This document shows positions 22,704 through 31,963 of a DNA stretch of 64,000 nt, in pieces. Position 1 is the first letter of the stretch. Every line of letters begins with the position of its first letter. The notes under the pieces are model-generated. The model saw nothing but the letters and a program-made list of their open reading frames with translations, ran no database searches and was not told the origin of the DNA. The DNA comes from Candidatus Reconcilbacillus cellulovorans. GTDB lineage: Bacteria > Bacillota > Bacilli > Paenibacillales > Reconciliibacillaceae. Position numbers and translations under genes: made by a program. The stretch covers positions 1-64,000 of the forward strand of contig MOXJ01000004.1 of the NCBI GenBank assembly GCA_002507565.1, in the 5' to 3' direction.

Positions 22704-24335
22704 ATGGAGATCGAACATACGGAGTGGGACAACAAGCCCCCGGTCGCGAGCGAATATGTGCGTCGTTTCGAACGGGTGGCGGCGCTTTTCGAATACGACC
22801 CGCGGGATCCGAACGCTGGGCGCCGACGGGCGGAGTGGCTGGACCGGGCGCGTCCGCGTTTGGTCGACCGAAAAGAAGTCGCCGTCGCCGTCGCGGCGTT
22901 CAACCGGCGGATCGGTAATTCGCCGTTGGCGATCGCCCATGCGGAGTCGCTTGCCGATCCGCAGACGCTGGCGGTCGTCGGCGGACAGCAGGCGGGGCTT
23001 TTTACGGGACCGCTTCTGGTCTGGCATAAGGCGATCACGATCGTCGCCGAGGCGCGCAGACGGCAGGTTGAGCTCGGACGGCCGGTCGTCCCGGTGTTTT
23101 GGATTGCGGGCGAGGATCATGATTGGGAAGAGATCGATCATACGTATTTGCTTGGGCCCGAAGCCGATGTCCGCGAAATTCGTCTTGCGCGGGCGAACGA
23201 AGGCAGGACTTCGGCGAGCTTGACGGAGGTGTCGGAAAAGGCGTGGGCGGACGCCGTCGCGGCGATGCGGGCGCTCTTGCCGGACACCGAGCACAAGCGC
23301 GCGATCGTTGAGCTGCTCGAGGAGGTCTGCAGCCGGCCGATCACGCCCGTCGAGGCGTTCGCGCGGCTGATGGCCCGGCTGTTCGGCGACGTCGGCCTCG
23401 TATTGATCGATTCGGCCGATCTGGCGCTGAGACGGGCGGAATCTGCGGCGTTCGGGTTGCTGGTGGAACAAAACGAGCGCGTTGAGGCCGCGCTGGCGGA
23501 AGGGTTGAACGCCGTCAAAAAGGCGGGGTTCGAGCCGTCGATCGAAATTGAGCCTGGCCGGGCGAATCTGTTCTGGGTGAGCGATTCGGCGCGCCTGGCG
23601 CTTTTTCGCAGCGGCGACCGTTTCCATGACCGCAGGGGAACCATTTCGTTCGGCCGGAAACAACTTCAAGAACAGGTGGCGCTACATCCCGAACGGCTGA
23701 GCAATAACGTCGTCACCCGTCCTTGGATGCAGGACGCGGTGTTGCCCGTCGTGGCCGCCGTGCTGGGTCCGTCGGAAATTTCCTACTGGGCGGCGCTTAA
23801 ACCGGTGTTTTCAGCCCTCGGAGGGCAAATGCCGCTCGTCGTGCCGCGGCTGGAATTTACGCTGGTGGACGACGCGGCCGCAAAACGGATGCGTAGGTTT
23901 GGCCTGGCGTTCTCCGACGTCGTGACACGTTTGGAGCAAAAGTACGCCGAATGGTTGCGTGCCCGCGATCAATATCGGTTCCGTGAACGACTGGAAAAAG
24001 CTGCTCGAGACGTCGGCGTTTGGTTGGAACCGATCGTGCGCGACGCCGAACGGCTCGATCCCGGTTTGCGGAAGTCGGCGGAAAGAGCGCTTCGGCGCGT
24101 CCGGCGCGAGTTCGAGCGGCTGGCGGCCAAAGCCGAACGGGCGGCTTTGGACCGCGACGAAGCGGCGCGTTTCGGTTGGATGTACGTGCGGTCGCTGCTT
24201 TTGCCGCTCGGCCGTCCCCAGGAACGCGTGCTGAACGGATGGATGTTTGTCAACAAATGGGGGAAAAAATGGATTCATGGCTTAATCGAAGCAGAATTGC
24301 CTATGGAAGGAAGACATTGGATTGTCCGCATTTGA
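22704..24335 (+). CDS. bshC: Bacillithiol biosynthesis cysteine-adding enzyme
   Basis: BshC adds cysteine to glucosaminyl-malate in the last step of bacillithiol synthesis. The 543-aa length is typical. Recognisable segments are [37 protein letters not shown] (the nucleotidyl-transferase-like active site region), [11 protein letters not shown] and the C-terminal coiled-coil region ending [18 protein letters not shown]. The ATG follows GAGGGGGG at some distance. In Bacillus the gene (yllA) lies between panE and mraZ, and here ahcY and a TRAP locus have been placed between bshC and mraZ. Confidence 0.95.
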   Translation: MEIEHTEWDNKPPVASEYVRRFERVAALFEYDPRDPNAGRRRAEWLDRARPRLVDRKEVAVAVAAFNRRIGNSPLAIAHAESLADPQTLAVVGGQQAGLFTGPLLVWHKAITIVAEARRRQVELGRPVVPVFWIAGEDHDWEEIDHTYLLGPEADVREIRLARANEGRTSASLTEVSEKAWADAVAAMRALLPDTEHKRAIVELLEEVCSRPITPVEAFARLMARLFGDVGLVLIDSADLALRRAESAAFGLLVEQNERVEAALAEGLNAVKKAGFEPSIEIEPGRANLFWVSDSARLALFRSGDRFHDRRGTISFGRKQLQEQVALHPERLSNNVVTRPWMQDAVLPVVAAVLGPSEISYWAALKPVFSALGGQMPLVVPRLEFTLVDDAAAKRMRRFGLAFSDVVTRLEQKYAEWLRARDQYRFRERLEKAARDVGVWLEPIVRDAERLDPGLRKSAERALRRVRREFERLAAKAERAALDRDEAARFGWMYVRSLLLPLGRPQERVLNGWMFVNKWGKKWIHGLIEAELPMEGRHWIVRI

Positions 24336-24351
24336 GGGGAGGGACGGTTTC

Positions 24352-25623
24352 GTGCGCGACGAAGACCGGACGGCAGACAGTCTCATCGCCGATGCGTCAC
24401 TGGCACCGGAAGGGCGGCTGAAGATCGAATGGGCGCAGTCCCATATGCCAGTGCTGAGCCGCATTCGTGAACAGTTCGAGCGGACTCGGCCGTTCGCAGG
24501 ACTGCGCGTCGCCGTTTGTCTGCATCTGGAGGCGAAAACGGCGTATTTGGCCCAGGTGCTTCGCGCCGGCGGGGCGGACGTAGCGATCGCGGGCAGCAAT
24601 CCGCTGTCGACGCAGGACGATGTTTGTGCGGCGCTGGCGCAAAGCGGTGTCAGGGTGTTCGCCAGGCATGCGCCGAGCGCGGAGGAGTACCGCGCGTTTT
24701 TGGTACGGACGCTGGAGACGAAGCCGCATCTCATTCTCGACGACGGCGGCGACCTTGTGGCTCTGCTGCACGCCGAGCGGCCCGATCTGGCGGAGAACGT
24801 CCTAGGCGGTGCCGAAGAAACGACGACCGGCGTGTTGCGGCTGAAGGCACTGGAACGTGAGGGCCGGCTTTTGTTTCCGATGGTCGCCGTCAACGACGCG
24901 TATTGCAAGTTTTTGTTCGACAATCGGTACGGTACCGGCCAATCCGTCTGGGACGGCATCATGCGGACGACGAATTTGATCGTCGCCGGCAAGACGGTCG
25001 TCGTCGCCGGGTACGGTTGGTGCGGCAAGGGCGTGGCGATGCGCGCCAAAGGACTGGGCGCCGACGTCGTCGTCACGGAGACCGACGCGATCCGCGCGAT
25101 CGAGGCGCATATGGACGGGTTTTCGGTCATGCCGATGGCGGAAGCGGCGCGCGTCGGCGACATTTTCGTCACCGTGACGGGCAACCGCGGCGTCATCCGA
25201 CGCGAGCATTTCGAGGTGATGAAGGACGGCGCGATTTTGGCCAACGCCGGACATTTCGACGTCGAAATCGACAAGCGCGATCTGGAATCGCTCAGCGTCT
25301 TGCGGCGGACGGTGCGGAAAAACGTCGAGGAGTTCCGGCTGAAAGACGGCAGGCGCCTTTATCTTCTCGCCGAAGGGCGGCTCGTCAATCTGGCGGCCGG
25401 CGACGGGCATCCGGCGGAAATCATGGATATGTCGTTCGCGCTGCAGGCGCTTTCGCTGCGGTACGTCGCCGAACACGCCAACGGACTCGGCCGGCGCGTC
25501 GTACGCGTTCCTTATGAACTCGACGAACAGGTCGCCCGGCTGAAGCTGGAATCGTTGGGCCGACGAATCGACGAATTGACGGCCGATCAACGGGAATATT
25601 TACAGGGGTGGCGGACGGAATAG
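24352..25623 (+). CDS. ahcY: Adenosylhomocysteinase
   Basis: S-adenosylhomocysteine hydrolase splits SAH into adenosine and homocysteine and recycles methylation by-product. This 423-aa protein is of the shorter prokaryotic type. It has [56 protein letters not shown], the NAD-binding [21 protein letters not shown], and [13 protein letters not shown] 24352 is chosen because GGGGAGGGAC precedes it by 7 bases; the TTG 30 bases earlier has no ribosome site and lies within the bshC end. It follows bshC by 16 bp, so the two are probably cotranscribed. An intrinsic terminator follows. Confidence 0.95.
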   Translation: MRDEDRTADSLIADASLAPEGRLKIEWAQSHMPVLSRIREQFERTRPFAGLRVAVCLHLEAKTAYLAQVLRAGGADVAIAGSNPLSTQDDVCAALAQSGVRVFARHAPSAEEYRAFLVRTLETKPHLILDDGGDLVALLHAERPDLAENVLGGAEETTTGVLRLKALEREGRLLFPMVAVNDAYCKFLFDNRYGTGQSVWDGIMRTTNLIVAGKTVVVAGYGWCGKGVAMRAKGLGADVVVTETDAIRAIEAHMDGFSVMPMAEAARVGDIFVTVTGNRGVIRREHFEVMKDGAILANAGHFDVEIDKRDLESLSVLRRTVRKNVEEFRLKDGRRLYLLAEGRLVNLAAGDGHPAEIMDMSFALQALSLRYVAEHANGLGRRVVRVPYELDEQVARLKLESLGRRIDELTADQREYLQGWRTE

Positions 25624-25674
25624 TACGACGCCGTAGGGACGAACGGTCGAACCCGTTTCGCCCCCTGCTTTTCG

Positions 25675-25699
25675 ACCGGGGAGATTCCCCGGTTTTTTT
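25675..25699 (+). terminator. Intrinsic terminator after ahcY
   Basis: ACCGGGGA (25675-25682), loop GAT, TCCCCGGT (25686-25693), merging into a run of seven T. A textbook terminator. Confidence 0.93.
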
Positions 25700-25722
25700 G
25701 TTTAAAAAAATCACAAAAAAAT

Positions 25723-25766
25723 CGAAAACGCACGCGGTACCGTTTTCGCAGGCGTCCGGCTACAAT
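25723..25766 (+). promoter_or_regulatory. Putative operator and promoter of the TRAP operon
   Basis: A perfect inverted repeat CGAAAACG (25723-25730) and CGTTTTCG (25741-25748) with a 10-bp spacer lies just before TACAAT (25761-25766). The position 17 bp upstream of that -10 reads TACCGT, a poor -35, and falls inside the repeat. This suits an activator site; the response regulator encoded at the end of the operon is the obvious candidate. Confidence 0.45.
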
Positions 25767-25836
25767 GCGGATGGAGTCGGCGGTAAGCGGCCGCAAACAA
25801 ACGCCGAACCGAAAACAGGAAGGACGTGTCGAACGT

Positions 25837-26346
25837 GTGAGAAGGCTGAAGCGTCTGGCGATCATGATCGATTCTGTTTTTGAAAACGTTGCCATATCGG
25901 CATTACTGGCGATGACGCTGATCGTCGTCGTCCAGGTCGTCACGCGCAAGCTGTGGCATCACGTCTTTTTCTGGTCGGAGGAAATCACTCTTCTTCTGCT
26001 TGTCTGGTTTTCGTTTATGGGAATGGCCGTCGGCGTCCGCGAACGGTTGCATCTGGCGGTCACGACGGTGGCCGACCGGTTGCCGGCAGTGCTGAGACGG
26101 TGGCTCGACCGGCTGATCGCGCTGTCGACGCTGGCGTTCGGGCTTTATCTCGTCAAGTACGGTTGGCAGTTCGCCGAAATGCAGCGCGACGTCACCTTGG
26201 CCGCCACCAAATGGCCGAACAGCGTGCTGTACGCCGTTATGCCGATCGCCGGCGCGATGGTCGCCGTCTATGCGCTGCTTCAGCTGTTCGGCGTCGATAC
26301 CGTGCGCCATCGCGACGAGGACGGGGAGGGGACGCCGCTTGAGTGA
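25837..26346 (+). CDS. TRAP transporter small permease (DctQ family)
   Basis: The small membrane subunit (169 aa) of a tripartite ATP-independent periplasmic-type transporter, which imports carboxylates or related anions with Na+ or H+. It has four membrane segments and the family motif FFWSEEITLLLLVWFSFMG. GTG 25837 is chosen for AGGAAGGAC about 11 bases upstream and because it gives a normal N-terminus; the longer reading from 25765 adds a charged tail with no homology. It overlaps the large permease by 8 bp. Confidence 0.9.
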   Translation: MRRLKRLAIMIDSVFENVAISALLAMTLIVVVQVVTRKLWHHVFFWSEEITLLLLVWFSFMGMAVGVRERLHLAVTTVADRLPAVLRRWLDRLIALSTLAFGLYLVKYGWQFAEMQRDVTLAATKWPNSVLYAVMPIAGAMVAVYALLQLFGVDTVRHRDEDGEGTPLE

Positions 26347-27643
26347 AACGGCCGTTGCAGTCCTGATTTTGTGCGTGAGCTTTGTTCTGTTGCTGGTGTT
26401 CCGCTTTCCGATCGCGCTGGCGCTCGTCGGCAGCACGCTGGCGACGGCCGCTTATCTCGGAGTGCCGTGGATCGTCGTCGGCCAGCGGATGATCCAGGGG
26501 CTCAATTCCTACACGCTGCTGGCCATCCCGTTTTTCATCCTGGCCGGGCAGATCATGAGCGAGGGAGGGCTCGCTCTACGGCTCGTGCGGTTGGCACAGC
26601 TGTTCGTCGGCCGGGTGCGCGGGGGACTGGCGCTCGTCAACTGCGTCGCCTGCATGCTGTTCGGCAACTTGTCCGGATCGGCGGCGGCGGACGCTTCGTC
26701 CGTCGGATCGGTGATGATTCCGGCGATGAAGCGCAAAGGTTACGACGCCGACTATGCCGTCGCGGTCACGACGTCGGCCGCCATTCAGGGCGTCGTCATG
26801 CCGCCGAGCCACAACATGATCCTCTATTCGCTCGCCGCCGGCGGCGCGGTGGCGATCCCTGCGCTGTTCATGGGCGGCATCGTGCCGTGTCTGATCTTGC
26901 TTGCGGCGTTGATGATCACGTCTTACGTCATCGCGCGCAAACGCGGCTACGCGGCCGGCGAGACGATTCCGCGCGCCGAAATTCCGCGCGTGCTGCTCGA
27001 CGGCGTGCTCGTCATGATGACCGGCGTCATCATTCTCGGCGGCATTTTCACGGGATGGTTCACGGCGACGGAAGCGGGGGCGATCGCCTGCGCCTACGCG
27101 TTCGTCTTGACGTTCATCGTCTACCGCGACGTTCCGCTGTCGCGCATGTGGACGATTTTGCGCAAGACGCTGCGCACCGTCAGCATGGTGCTGTTTCTGA
27201 TCGCCGCGTCGGACGCGTTCGCCTGGATTTTGACTTATGTCAAAATTCCGGCGATGGTAACCGAACTGTTTCTGAGCGTGTCCGACAATCCGTACGTCGT
27301 GCTGTTCATGATCAACATTCTGCTGCTCTTGTTGGGCGCCCCGCTCGACATGGCGCCGCTCATCCTGATCATGACGCCGATTTTATACCCGGTCATGACG
27401 TCGATGGGGGTCGATCCCGTCCACTTCGGCGTCGTGATGATCTTGAACCTGGGCATCGGATTGATCACCCCGCCGGTCGGGACGGTGCTGTTCGTCGGAT
27501 GCGCGATCGGTCGCGTGTCGGTGGAACGCGCGACGCGGGCGTCGTGGCCGTTTTTCGTGGTCATGGTTGGCGTGTTGTTTCTGATCACGTTCGTTCCGGA
27601 ACTCGTCCTCTGGTTGCCCGGTCTGCTTAAGGCCGGCTCCTGA
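26339..27643 (+). CDS. TRAP transporter large permease (DctM family)
   Basis: The transport channel subunit (434 aa) with about 12 hydrophobic segments. Family marks are PFFILAGQIMSEGGLALRLV, NLSGSAAADASSVGSVMIPAMKRKGYD, IQGVVMPPSHNMILYSLAAGG and LNLGIGLITPPVGTVLFVG. The TTG start at 26339 is chosen because GGGGAGGGGA lies 7 bases upstream and the first residues then lead straight into membrane segment 1. It is coupled to DctQ by overlap and followed by the binding protein after 41 bp. Confidence 0.95.
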   Translation: MSETAVAVLILCVSFVLLLVFRFPIALALVGSTLATAAYLGVPWIVVGQRMIQGLNSYTLLAIPFFILAGQIMSEGGLALRLVRLAQLFVGRVRGGLALVNCVACMLFGNLSGSAAADASSVGSVMIPAMKRKGYDADYAVAVTTSAAIQGVVMPPSHNMILYSLAAGGAVAIPALFMGGIVPCLILLAALMITSYVIARKRGYAAGETIPRAEIPRVLLDGVLVMMTGVIILGGIFTGWFTATEAGAIACAYAFVLTFIVYRDVPLSRMWTILRKTLRTVSMVLFLIAASDAFAWILTYVKIPAMVTELFLSVSDNPYVVLFMINILLLLLGAPLDMAPLILIMTPILYPVMTSMGVDPVHFGVVMILNLGIGLITPPVGTVLFVGCAIGRVSVERATRASWPFFVVMVGVLFLITFVPELVLWLPGLLKAGS

Positions 27644-27684
27644 CAAATCCGATAAAACCGAATCGAAAGGGGAACCATGCGAGT

Positions 27685-28743
27685 ATGGCGAACAAAGTGC
27701 GTTTGACGGCTGTCGCAATGTCGGCTGCGCTTGCGGCCGGAGTCTTGTTGGCAGGTTGCGCTTCTTCGAAATCGGGCCAAACTCCCTCGGCGTCGCCCGG
27801 TGCTTCACCTGCGGCGAGCGCGGGCGGGGCGGACAACAAACCGAAATATACGTTCCGCCTCGCCGAAACGCATCCCGCAGACTATCCGACGACGAAAGGC
27901 GACATGAAGTTTGCGGAACTGGTCAAGCAGCGGACGAACGGGCGCATCCAGATCGACGTGTTCCCGTCGGCTCAGCTCGGCGAGGAGAAAGCGGTGCTCG
28001 AACAGGTTCAGCTCGGCGCGATCGAATTTACGCGCGTCAGCTCGGGTCCGCTGGCGGAGTTCAACAAAAATTTCGGCGTGTTCAGCCTGCCGTATATTTT
28101 CGACAGCGACGAGCACTTGTGGAAATTCCTCGAGAGCCCGGACGGCACGAAGCTGCTCGACAGCCTGGAAGCGTCCAAGATGAAGGGGCTGGCGTATTAC
28201 AGCTCGGGAGCCCGCAGCTTTTATTCGCGGACGCCGCTTAAATCTCTGGAAGACTTAAAAGGCCTTAAAATCCGCGTCATCCAGAACAAAATCAACATCG
28301 ACCTGATCGAGGCGCTCGGCGCGAGCGCCACCCCGATGGCGTACGGGGAGGTCTACGGCGCGCTGCAGACCGGGGTCATCGACGCGGCGGAAAACAACTA
28401 TCCGAGCTATTATTCGTCGCAGCATTACAAAGTCGCGAAATATTACATCACCGACGCCCATCAGCGAGTTCCGGAAGTATTGCTGATCAGCAAGGCGACG
28501 TGGGACAAATTGTCTGAAGAAGACCGGCAGATCATCAAGCAGGCCGCGCTGGATTCCGTTGCCTATCAACGTGAAGAATGGGCGAAGTTCGAAAAAGAAG
28601 CCGAGACCAAGGTTCGCGAAGGCGGCGCCGTTATTACCGAGGTGACCGATTTGAAGCCCTGGCAGGAGGCCGTCAAGCCGGTCATCGAAAAGTACCGCGC
28701 CGACTATGCCGAAGTGTTGCAGGCGATCGAAAAATTGCGCTAA
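27685..28743 (+). CDS. TRAP transporter substrate-binding lipoprotein (DctP family)
   Basis: The solute receptor (352 aa) of the TRAP system. The signal ends in the lipobox LLAGC (Cys near residue 26), as expected for a Gram-positive cell where the receptor must be tethered. The mature protein has FRLAETHPADYPT, IDVFPSAQLGEEKAVLEQVQLGAI, GLKIRVIQNKINIDLIEALGASATPMAYGEVYGALQTGVID (described as one conserved block) and ENNYPSYYSS. The Arg in KIRV normally contacts a substrate carboxylate. The exact ligand is unknown. AAAGGGG lies 13 bases before the ATG. Confidence 0.93.
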   Translation: MANKVRLTAVAMSAALAAGVLLAGCASSKSGQTPSASPGASPAASAGGADNKPKYTFRLAETHPADYPTTKGDMKFAELVKQRTNGRIQIDVFPSAQLGEEKAVLEQVQLGAIEFTRVSSGPLAEFNKNFGVFSLPYIFDSDEHLWKFLESPDGTKLLDSLEASKMKGLAYYSSGARSFYSRTPLKSLEDLKGLKIRVIQNKINIDLIEALGASATPMAYGEVYGALQTGVIDAAENNYPSYYSSQHYKVAKYYITDAHQRVPEVLLISKATWDKLSEEDRQIIKQAALDSVAYQREEWAKFEKEAETKVREGGAVITEVTDLKPWQEAVKPVIEKYRADYAEVLQAIEKLR

Positions 28744-28757
28744 GATGGACGCAAACG

Positions 28758-28797
28758 GCCGTCCGCGCCGGACGTTTCCGGTCGCGGGCGGCTTTTT
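28758..28797 (+). terminator. Intrinsic terminator between dctP and the sensor kinase
   Basis: GCCGTCCGCG (28758-28767) pairs with CGCGGGCGGC (28783-28792), one G-T pair, with a CCGGA/TCCGG inner helix, followed by TTTTT. It separates the transporter from its two-component genes, perhaps with read-through. Confidence 0.75.
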
Positions 28798-28815
28798 GGC
28801 AGAGGGAGGGGCGCG

Positions 28816-30626
28816 ATGCGGTTTTGGCGCGTCGTCTCGCTGCGGGACCGGCCGCTCGCGATCAGACTGCTCGTCTATTCGACGTTTTTGATCGTGGTGC
28901 CGATGCTTTTTATCGGCGTCGTCGCTTACCGTCGTTCGGCGACGGCGTTGGAAGAACAGGCCAAGGCCTACAATCTCCGGGTTATCGAACAAGTCATTTT
29001 GCACGTCGAATATTACATCAACGATCTGGAAATCAACCTGCTGCGCGTCGTCGACCATCCGGACATGCGGCTTTATTTCGCGTCGGAACATGAAGGGACG
29101 GGAGTTTCCGCGGAACAGGGGAGACGGGCGCTGGCCCAGCTCCTGCGCAGTGCCGTGTTTTCCCGGTCGGATCTGTTCGCGATCACGGTATTGACGAACG
29201 AAGGCGAGACGGTCGAGACGGCTGGCGTACTCGGGGCCTATCCTGCGGAAAACGTGCGCGGCGCCGACTGGTTCGACGACATTCCCGACAACGGCGAATC
29301 GCTGATGGTGACGCGGCTGATCCCGTTCCGCGACCGCATCGAGCCGACGCTGTCGATCGTTCAGCGGCTTACGGATCCGATGACGCTCGAGCCGGCGGGG
29401 CTCATCGTGGTCGACGTCAATTACAAGCGGCTCAGGGAAATCGCCGAGAAAGTCGTCATCGGCCGAACCGGCCACATGTTTATTCTGGACAGCCGCGGTC
29501 GTATCATCCGGATTTCTCGCTGCTCGGCCGTCCGGCGGTCTATTCCGCATTGTCGGGGCAATCCGGCGGTTCGGTGGTGACGAGAATCGGCGGGGAGCGC
29601 AGGCTTCTGACGTTCAGCCGTTCGCTTTATCTCGACTGGACGATCGGCACGGACATCGATTACGACGACGTGGTCCGCGACACGAAGGAGCTCGGTCTGA
29701 CGATCGGGGCGACCGTGTCCGCGACGCTCGTCGTTTCTTCCGCAGCCGGCGTCTGGCTGGCCGCCGGCATCGTCCGTCCGCTCAGGCGGCTACAGCGGTT
29801 TATGCGGCGGGTGGAAACCGGCGATTTCAACGCCGAATGCGAAGTGCAGTCGCGCGACGAAATCGGCAGCTTGACGCTCGGCTTCAACCGCATGGTCGAG
29901 CGGTTGCGGCGCTTGCACGAGGAGGTATACGCGTCGCGCTTGAAGGAGGCGCAGGCGAATTTGCGCCAGAAAGAAGCCGAGCTGAAGATGCTCGAGGCGC
30001 AAATCCATCCGCATTTTTTGTACAATTCGCTCGAAACGATCCGCGGAATGGCGCTCGAAGGCGGACGCGACGACATCGCCGATATTTCCGAAGCGATGGC
30101 CAAGCTGCTGCGCTATAATCTGCAGCCGGGCCGGCCGTTCGTCATGCTGGAGGACGAATTGGCCGTCTGTGAGCTTTATCTTCGTATCCAGCGCCACCGC
30201 TTCGCCGACAGGCTGGCGTTCGAGATCGACGTTCCTTCTTGGGCGCGGGGCCAGCTCGTCGCTCGATTCCTCCTGCAGCCGATCGTCGAAAACAGCGTCG
30301 TTCACGGCGTCGAACCGGCCGGTCGGCCGGTTCGGATCCGGTTGACGGCGGGCGGAGGCCCGGAGGGTGGTTCGAAGGTATGGTGGATCGCCGTCGAAGA
30401 CGACGGCGCCGGCATGGCTCCGGAGCGGCTGCAGGAAATCCGCGAGGCGCTCGCCGACGCGCGGGATGCAACCTCGCCGCTTGGGCGCATCGGCCTTTGG
30501 AATGTCCATCGTCGCATCGCTCATTTGTTCGGCGAAGAATTCGGCGTTTCGATCGAAAGCGAACGGGGACGCGGCACGCTCGTGAAGCTGCGTCTGCCTT
30601 ACGGATTTAAGGACGGTGACCGCTGA
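28816..30626 (+). pseudogene. YesM-type sensor histidine kinase, frameshifted at about 29502
   Basis: The reading from ATG 28816 (GGGAGGGG upstream) gives a membrane segment, a CACHE sensor domain and ILDSRGRII, then drifts into nonsense and stops at 29580. The frame one step over reads YHPDFSLLGRPAVYSALSG from 29502 and continues through a second membrane segment, HAMP, the His_kinase site IHPHFLYNSLETI and the ATPase LLQPIVENSVVHG to 30626. Canonical CACHE kinases read through SRGRIIYHPDF, so the whole protein of about 605 aa is present but broken. Restoring one lost 7-bp unit (TATCATC) repairs it exactly. Without repair the kinase domain would lack its sensor. Confidence 0.85.
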
Positions 30627-30627
30627 C

Positions 30628-31356
30628 GTGTATGACCTGCTTCTCGTCGACGATGAGCGCTGGGTTCGCGCGGCGCTGCGCAAAACGATTGAGCGCACCG
30701 GCTTGCCGTTTTCCGTGGCGGCGGAATGTGCCGACGGTCGGGAAGCTTGGGATCGGCTTACGGCCGATCCGGTCCCGTTGGTCTTGGCAGACATCCGGAT
30801 GCCCGTGCTCGACGGCCTTGAACTGCTCAAACGGATTCGGCGCGAGGGCATGCGTACCGACGTGATCGTCGTCAGCGGATACGACGATTTCGACTATGCG
30901 CGTGAAGCGTTGCGCCACGGCGCGTTCGACTACTGGCTGAAACCGGTCGACATGGAAGAAGCGCGCCGCTCCCTGGAGCGGTGGATGGAACAAAGCGCGG
31001 TCCGCCTCGAGCGTCTGTCGGAGAAATCACCGGAAGAGCGGTCGGTCGTCGAACGCGTCATTGCGTTCGTCCACAGTCGTCAGCCCGGCGACGTTTCGTT
31101 GGCACAGGCGGCCGCTCACGTCCATTTGTCGCCGGCTTACCTCAGTCAGCTGTTCAAACGGCAGACCGGGCGCAATTTCGTCGATTTCGTCCAGGAAGTG
31201 CGGATGAGGAAGGCGGAGCGGATGCTGGCGGACACCCGTCTTCGCGTGTCCGAGATTGCGGAACGGCTCGGATACGGCGACGTTGCGTATTTTACAAACG
31301 CTTTCAAGCGTTGGGCGGGCGTTCCCCCTTCGGAATTCCGGAAACGGTTCGAATAG
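30628..31356 (+). CDS. Response regulator with AraC-type DNA-binding domain
   Basis: Partner (242 aa) of the frameshifted kinase and likely regulator of the TRAP operon upstream. The receiver domain has VDDERWVRAALRK, phospho-acceptor Asp in LADIRMPVLDG near residue 54 and Lys in YWLKPVD. The short AraC-type domain (residues 145-242) has SLAQAAAHVHLSPAYLSQLFKRQ and IAERLGYGDVAYFTNAFKRW. It is compact for this group because the linker is short. GTG 30628 is preferred (AAGGACGG about 11 bases upstream); GTG 30616 lies too close to that site. An intrinsic terminator follows. Confidence 0.92.
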   Translation: MYDLLLVDDERWVRAALRKTIERTGLPFSVAAECADGREAWDRLTADPVPLVLADIRMPVLDGLELLKRIRREGMRTDVIVVSGYDDFDYAREALRHGAFDYWLKPVDMEEARRSLERWMEQSAVRLERLSEKSPEERSVVERVIAFVHSRQPGDVSLAQAAAHVHLSPAYLSQLFKRQTGRNFVDFVQEVRMRKAERMLADTRLRVSEIAERLGYGDVAYFTNAFKRWAGVPPSEFRKRFE

Positions 31357-31392
31357 CCGCCGCCCGATTAAAAGCCGAAAACCGGACCTCTC

Positions 31393-31424
31393 AAAAAAAA
31401 TCCTGCCGCGCGGCAGGATTTTTT
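31393..31424. terminator. Bidirectional intrinsic terminator before the dcw cluster
   Basis: A run of A, the palindrome TCCTGCCGCGCGGCAGGA (31401-31418) and a run of T make a symmetrical terminator that works on either strand. It insulates the TRAP two-component genes from mraZ. Confidence 0.93.
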
Positions 31425-31444
31425 GTGCCCGTTATCGAATTAAG

Positions 31445-31489
31445 TGGGGTAAAGTGGGGGATTGTGGAGCATAATGGGGTAAAGCGGGG
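31445..31489 (+). promoter_or_regulatory. MraZ operator: five pentamers phased at 10 bp
   Basis: TGGGG at 31445, 31455 and 31475, TGGAG at 31465 and CGGGG at 31485 repeat with an exact 10-bp period, so all face one side of the helix. MraZ is known to bind TGGGN repeats separated by 5 bp ahead of its own gene and repress the dcw operon. The last box is 10 bp from the mraZ start. A TAAT-containing -10 candidate (CATAAT, 31470-31475) lies inside the array. Confidence 0.85.
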
Positions 31490-31498
31490 TGAGGCGCC

Positions 31499-31930
31499 TT
31501 GTTCATGGGTGAGTATTTGCACGCCTTGGACGAGAAAGGGCGTCTTACGATTCCCGCCAAATTCCGCGAGCAACTCGGCCCCCGCTTCGTGCTGACCCGC
31601 GGGCTGGACCGCTGCCTGTTCGCGTATCCCGCGGACGAATGGAAATTGCTCGAGCAGCGCCTCAAGGCGTTGCCGCTGATGAAGGCTGACGCCCGCGCGT
31701 TCGCGCGGTTCTTTTTCTCCGGAGCGACCGAATGCGAACCCGATCGCCAGGGCCGCATCTTGATTCCTGCCGCGCTCTGCGAATACGCGGGGTTGAAGCG
31801 GGAATGCGCGGTAATCGGCGTTTCCAACCGCGTTGAAATCTGGAGTAAGGAATCGTGGGAAGCTTATTCCCGCGAGTCGGAGGAGTCGTTCGATCGAATC
31901 GCGGAAAGTTTGGTCGACTTTACGCTTTGA
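31499..31930 (+). CDS. mraZ: Transcriptional regulator MraZ
   Basis: An AbrB-like repressor (143 aa) of the division and cell-wall cluster. Two SpoVT/AbrB-type repeats are visible: [18 protein letters not shown] near residue 10 and [18 protein letters not shown] near residue 82. The family's FFFSGATEC and [12 protein letters not shown] segments are present. The TTG at 31499 gives MFMGEY, as in the Bacillus protein, and ATG 31505 is the alternative; GGGGTGAGG lies just upstream of both. It is the first gene of the operon and lies directly behind its own binding boxes. Confidence 0.96.
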   Translation: MFMGEYLHALDEKGRLTIPAKFREQLGPRFVLTRGLDRCLFAYPADEWKLLEQRLKALPLMKADARAFARFFFSGATECEPDRQGRILIPAALCEYAGLKRECAVIGVSNRVEIWSKESWEAYSRESEESFDRIAESLVDFTL

Positions 31931-31963
31931 CGGTGGTAGAGATCGGAGGCGGCGGAAGCGAAC

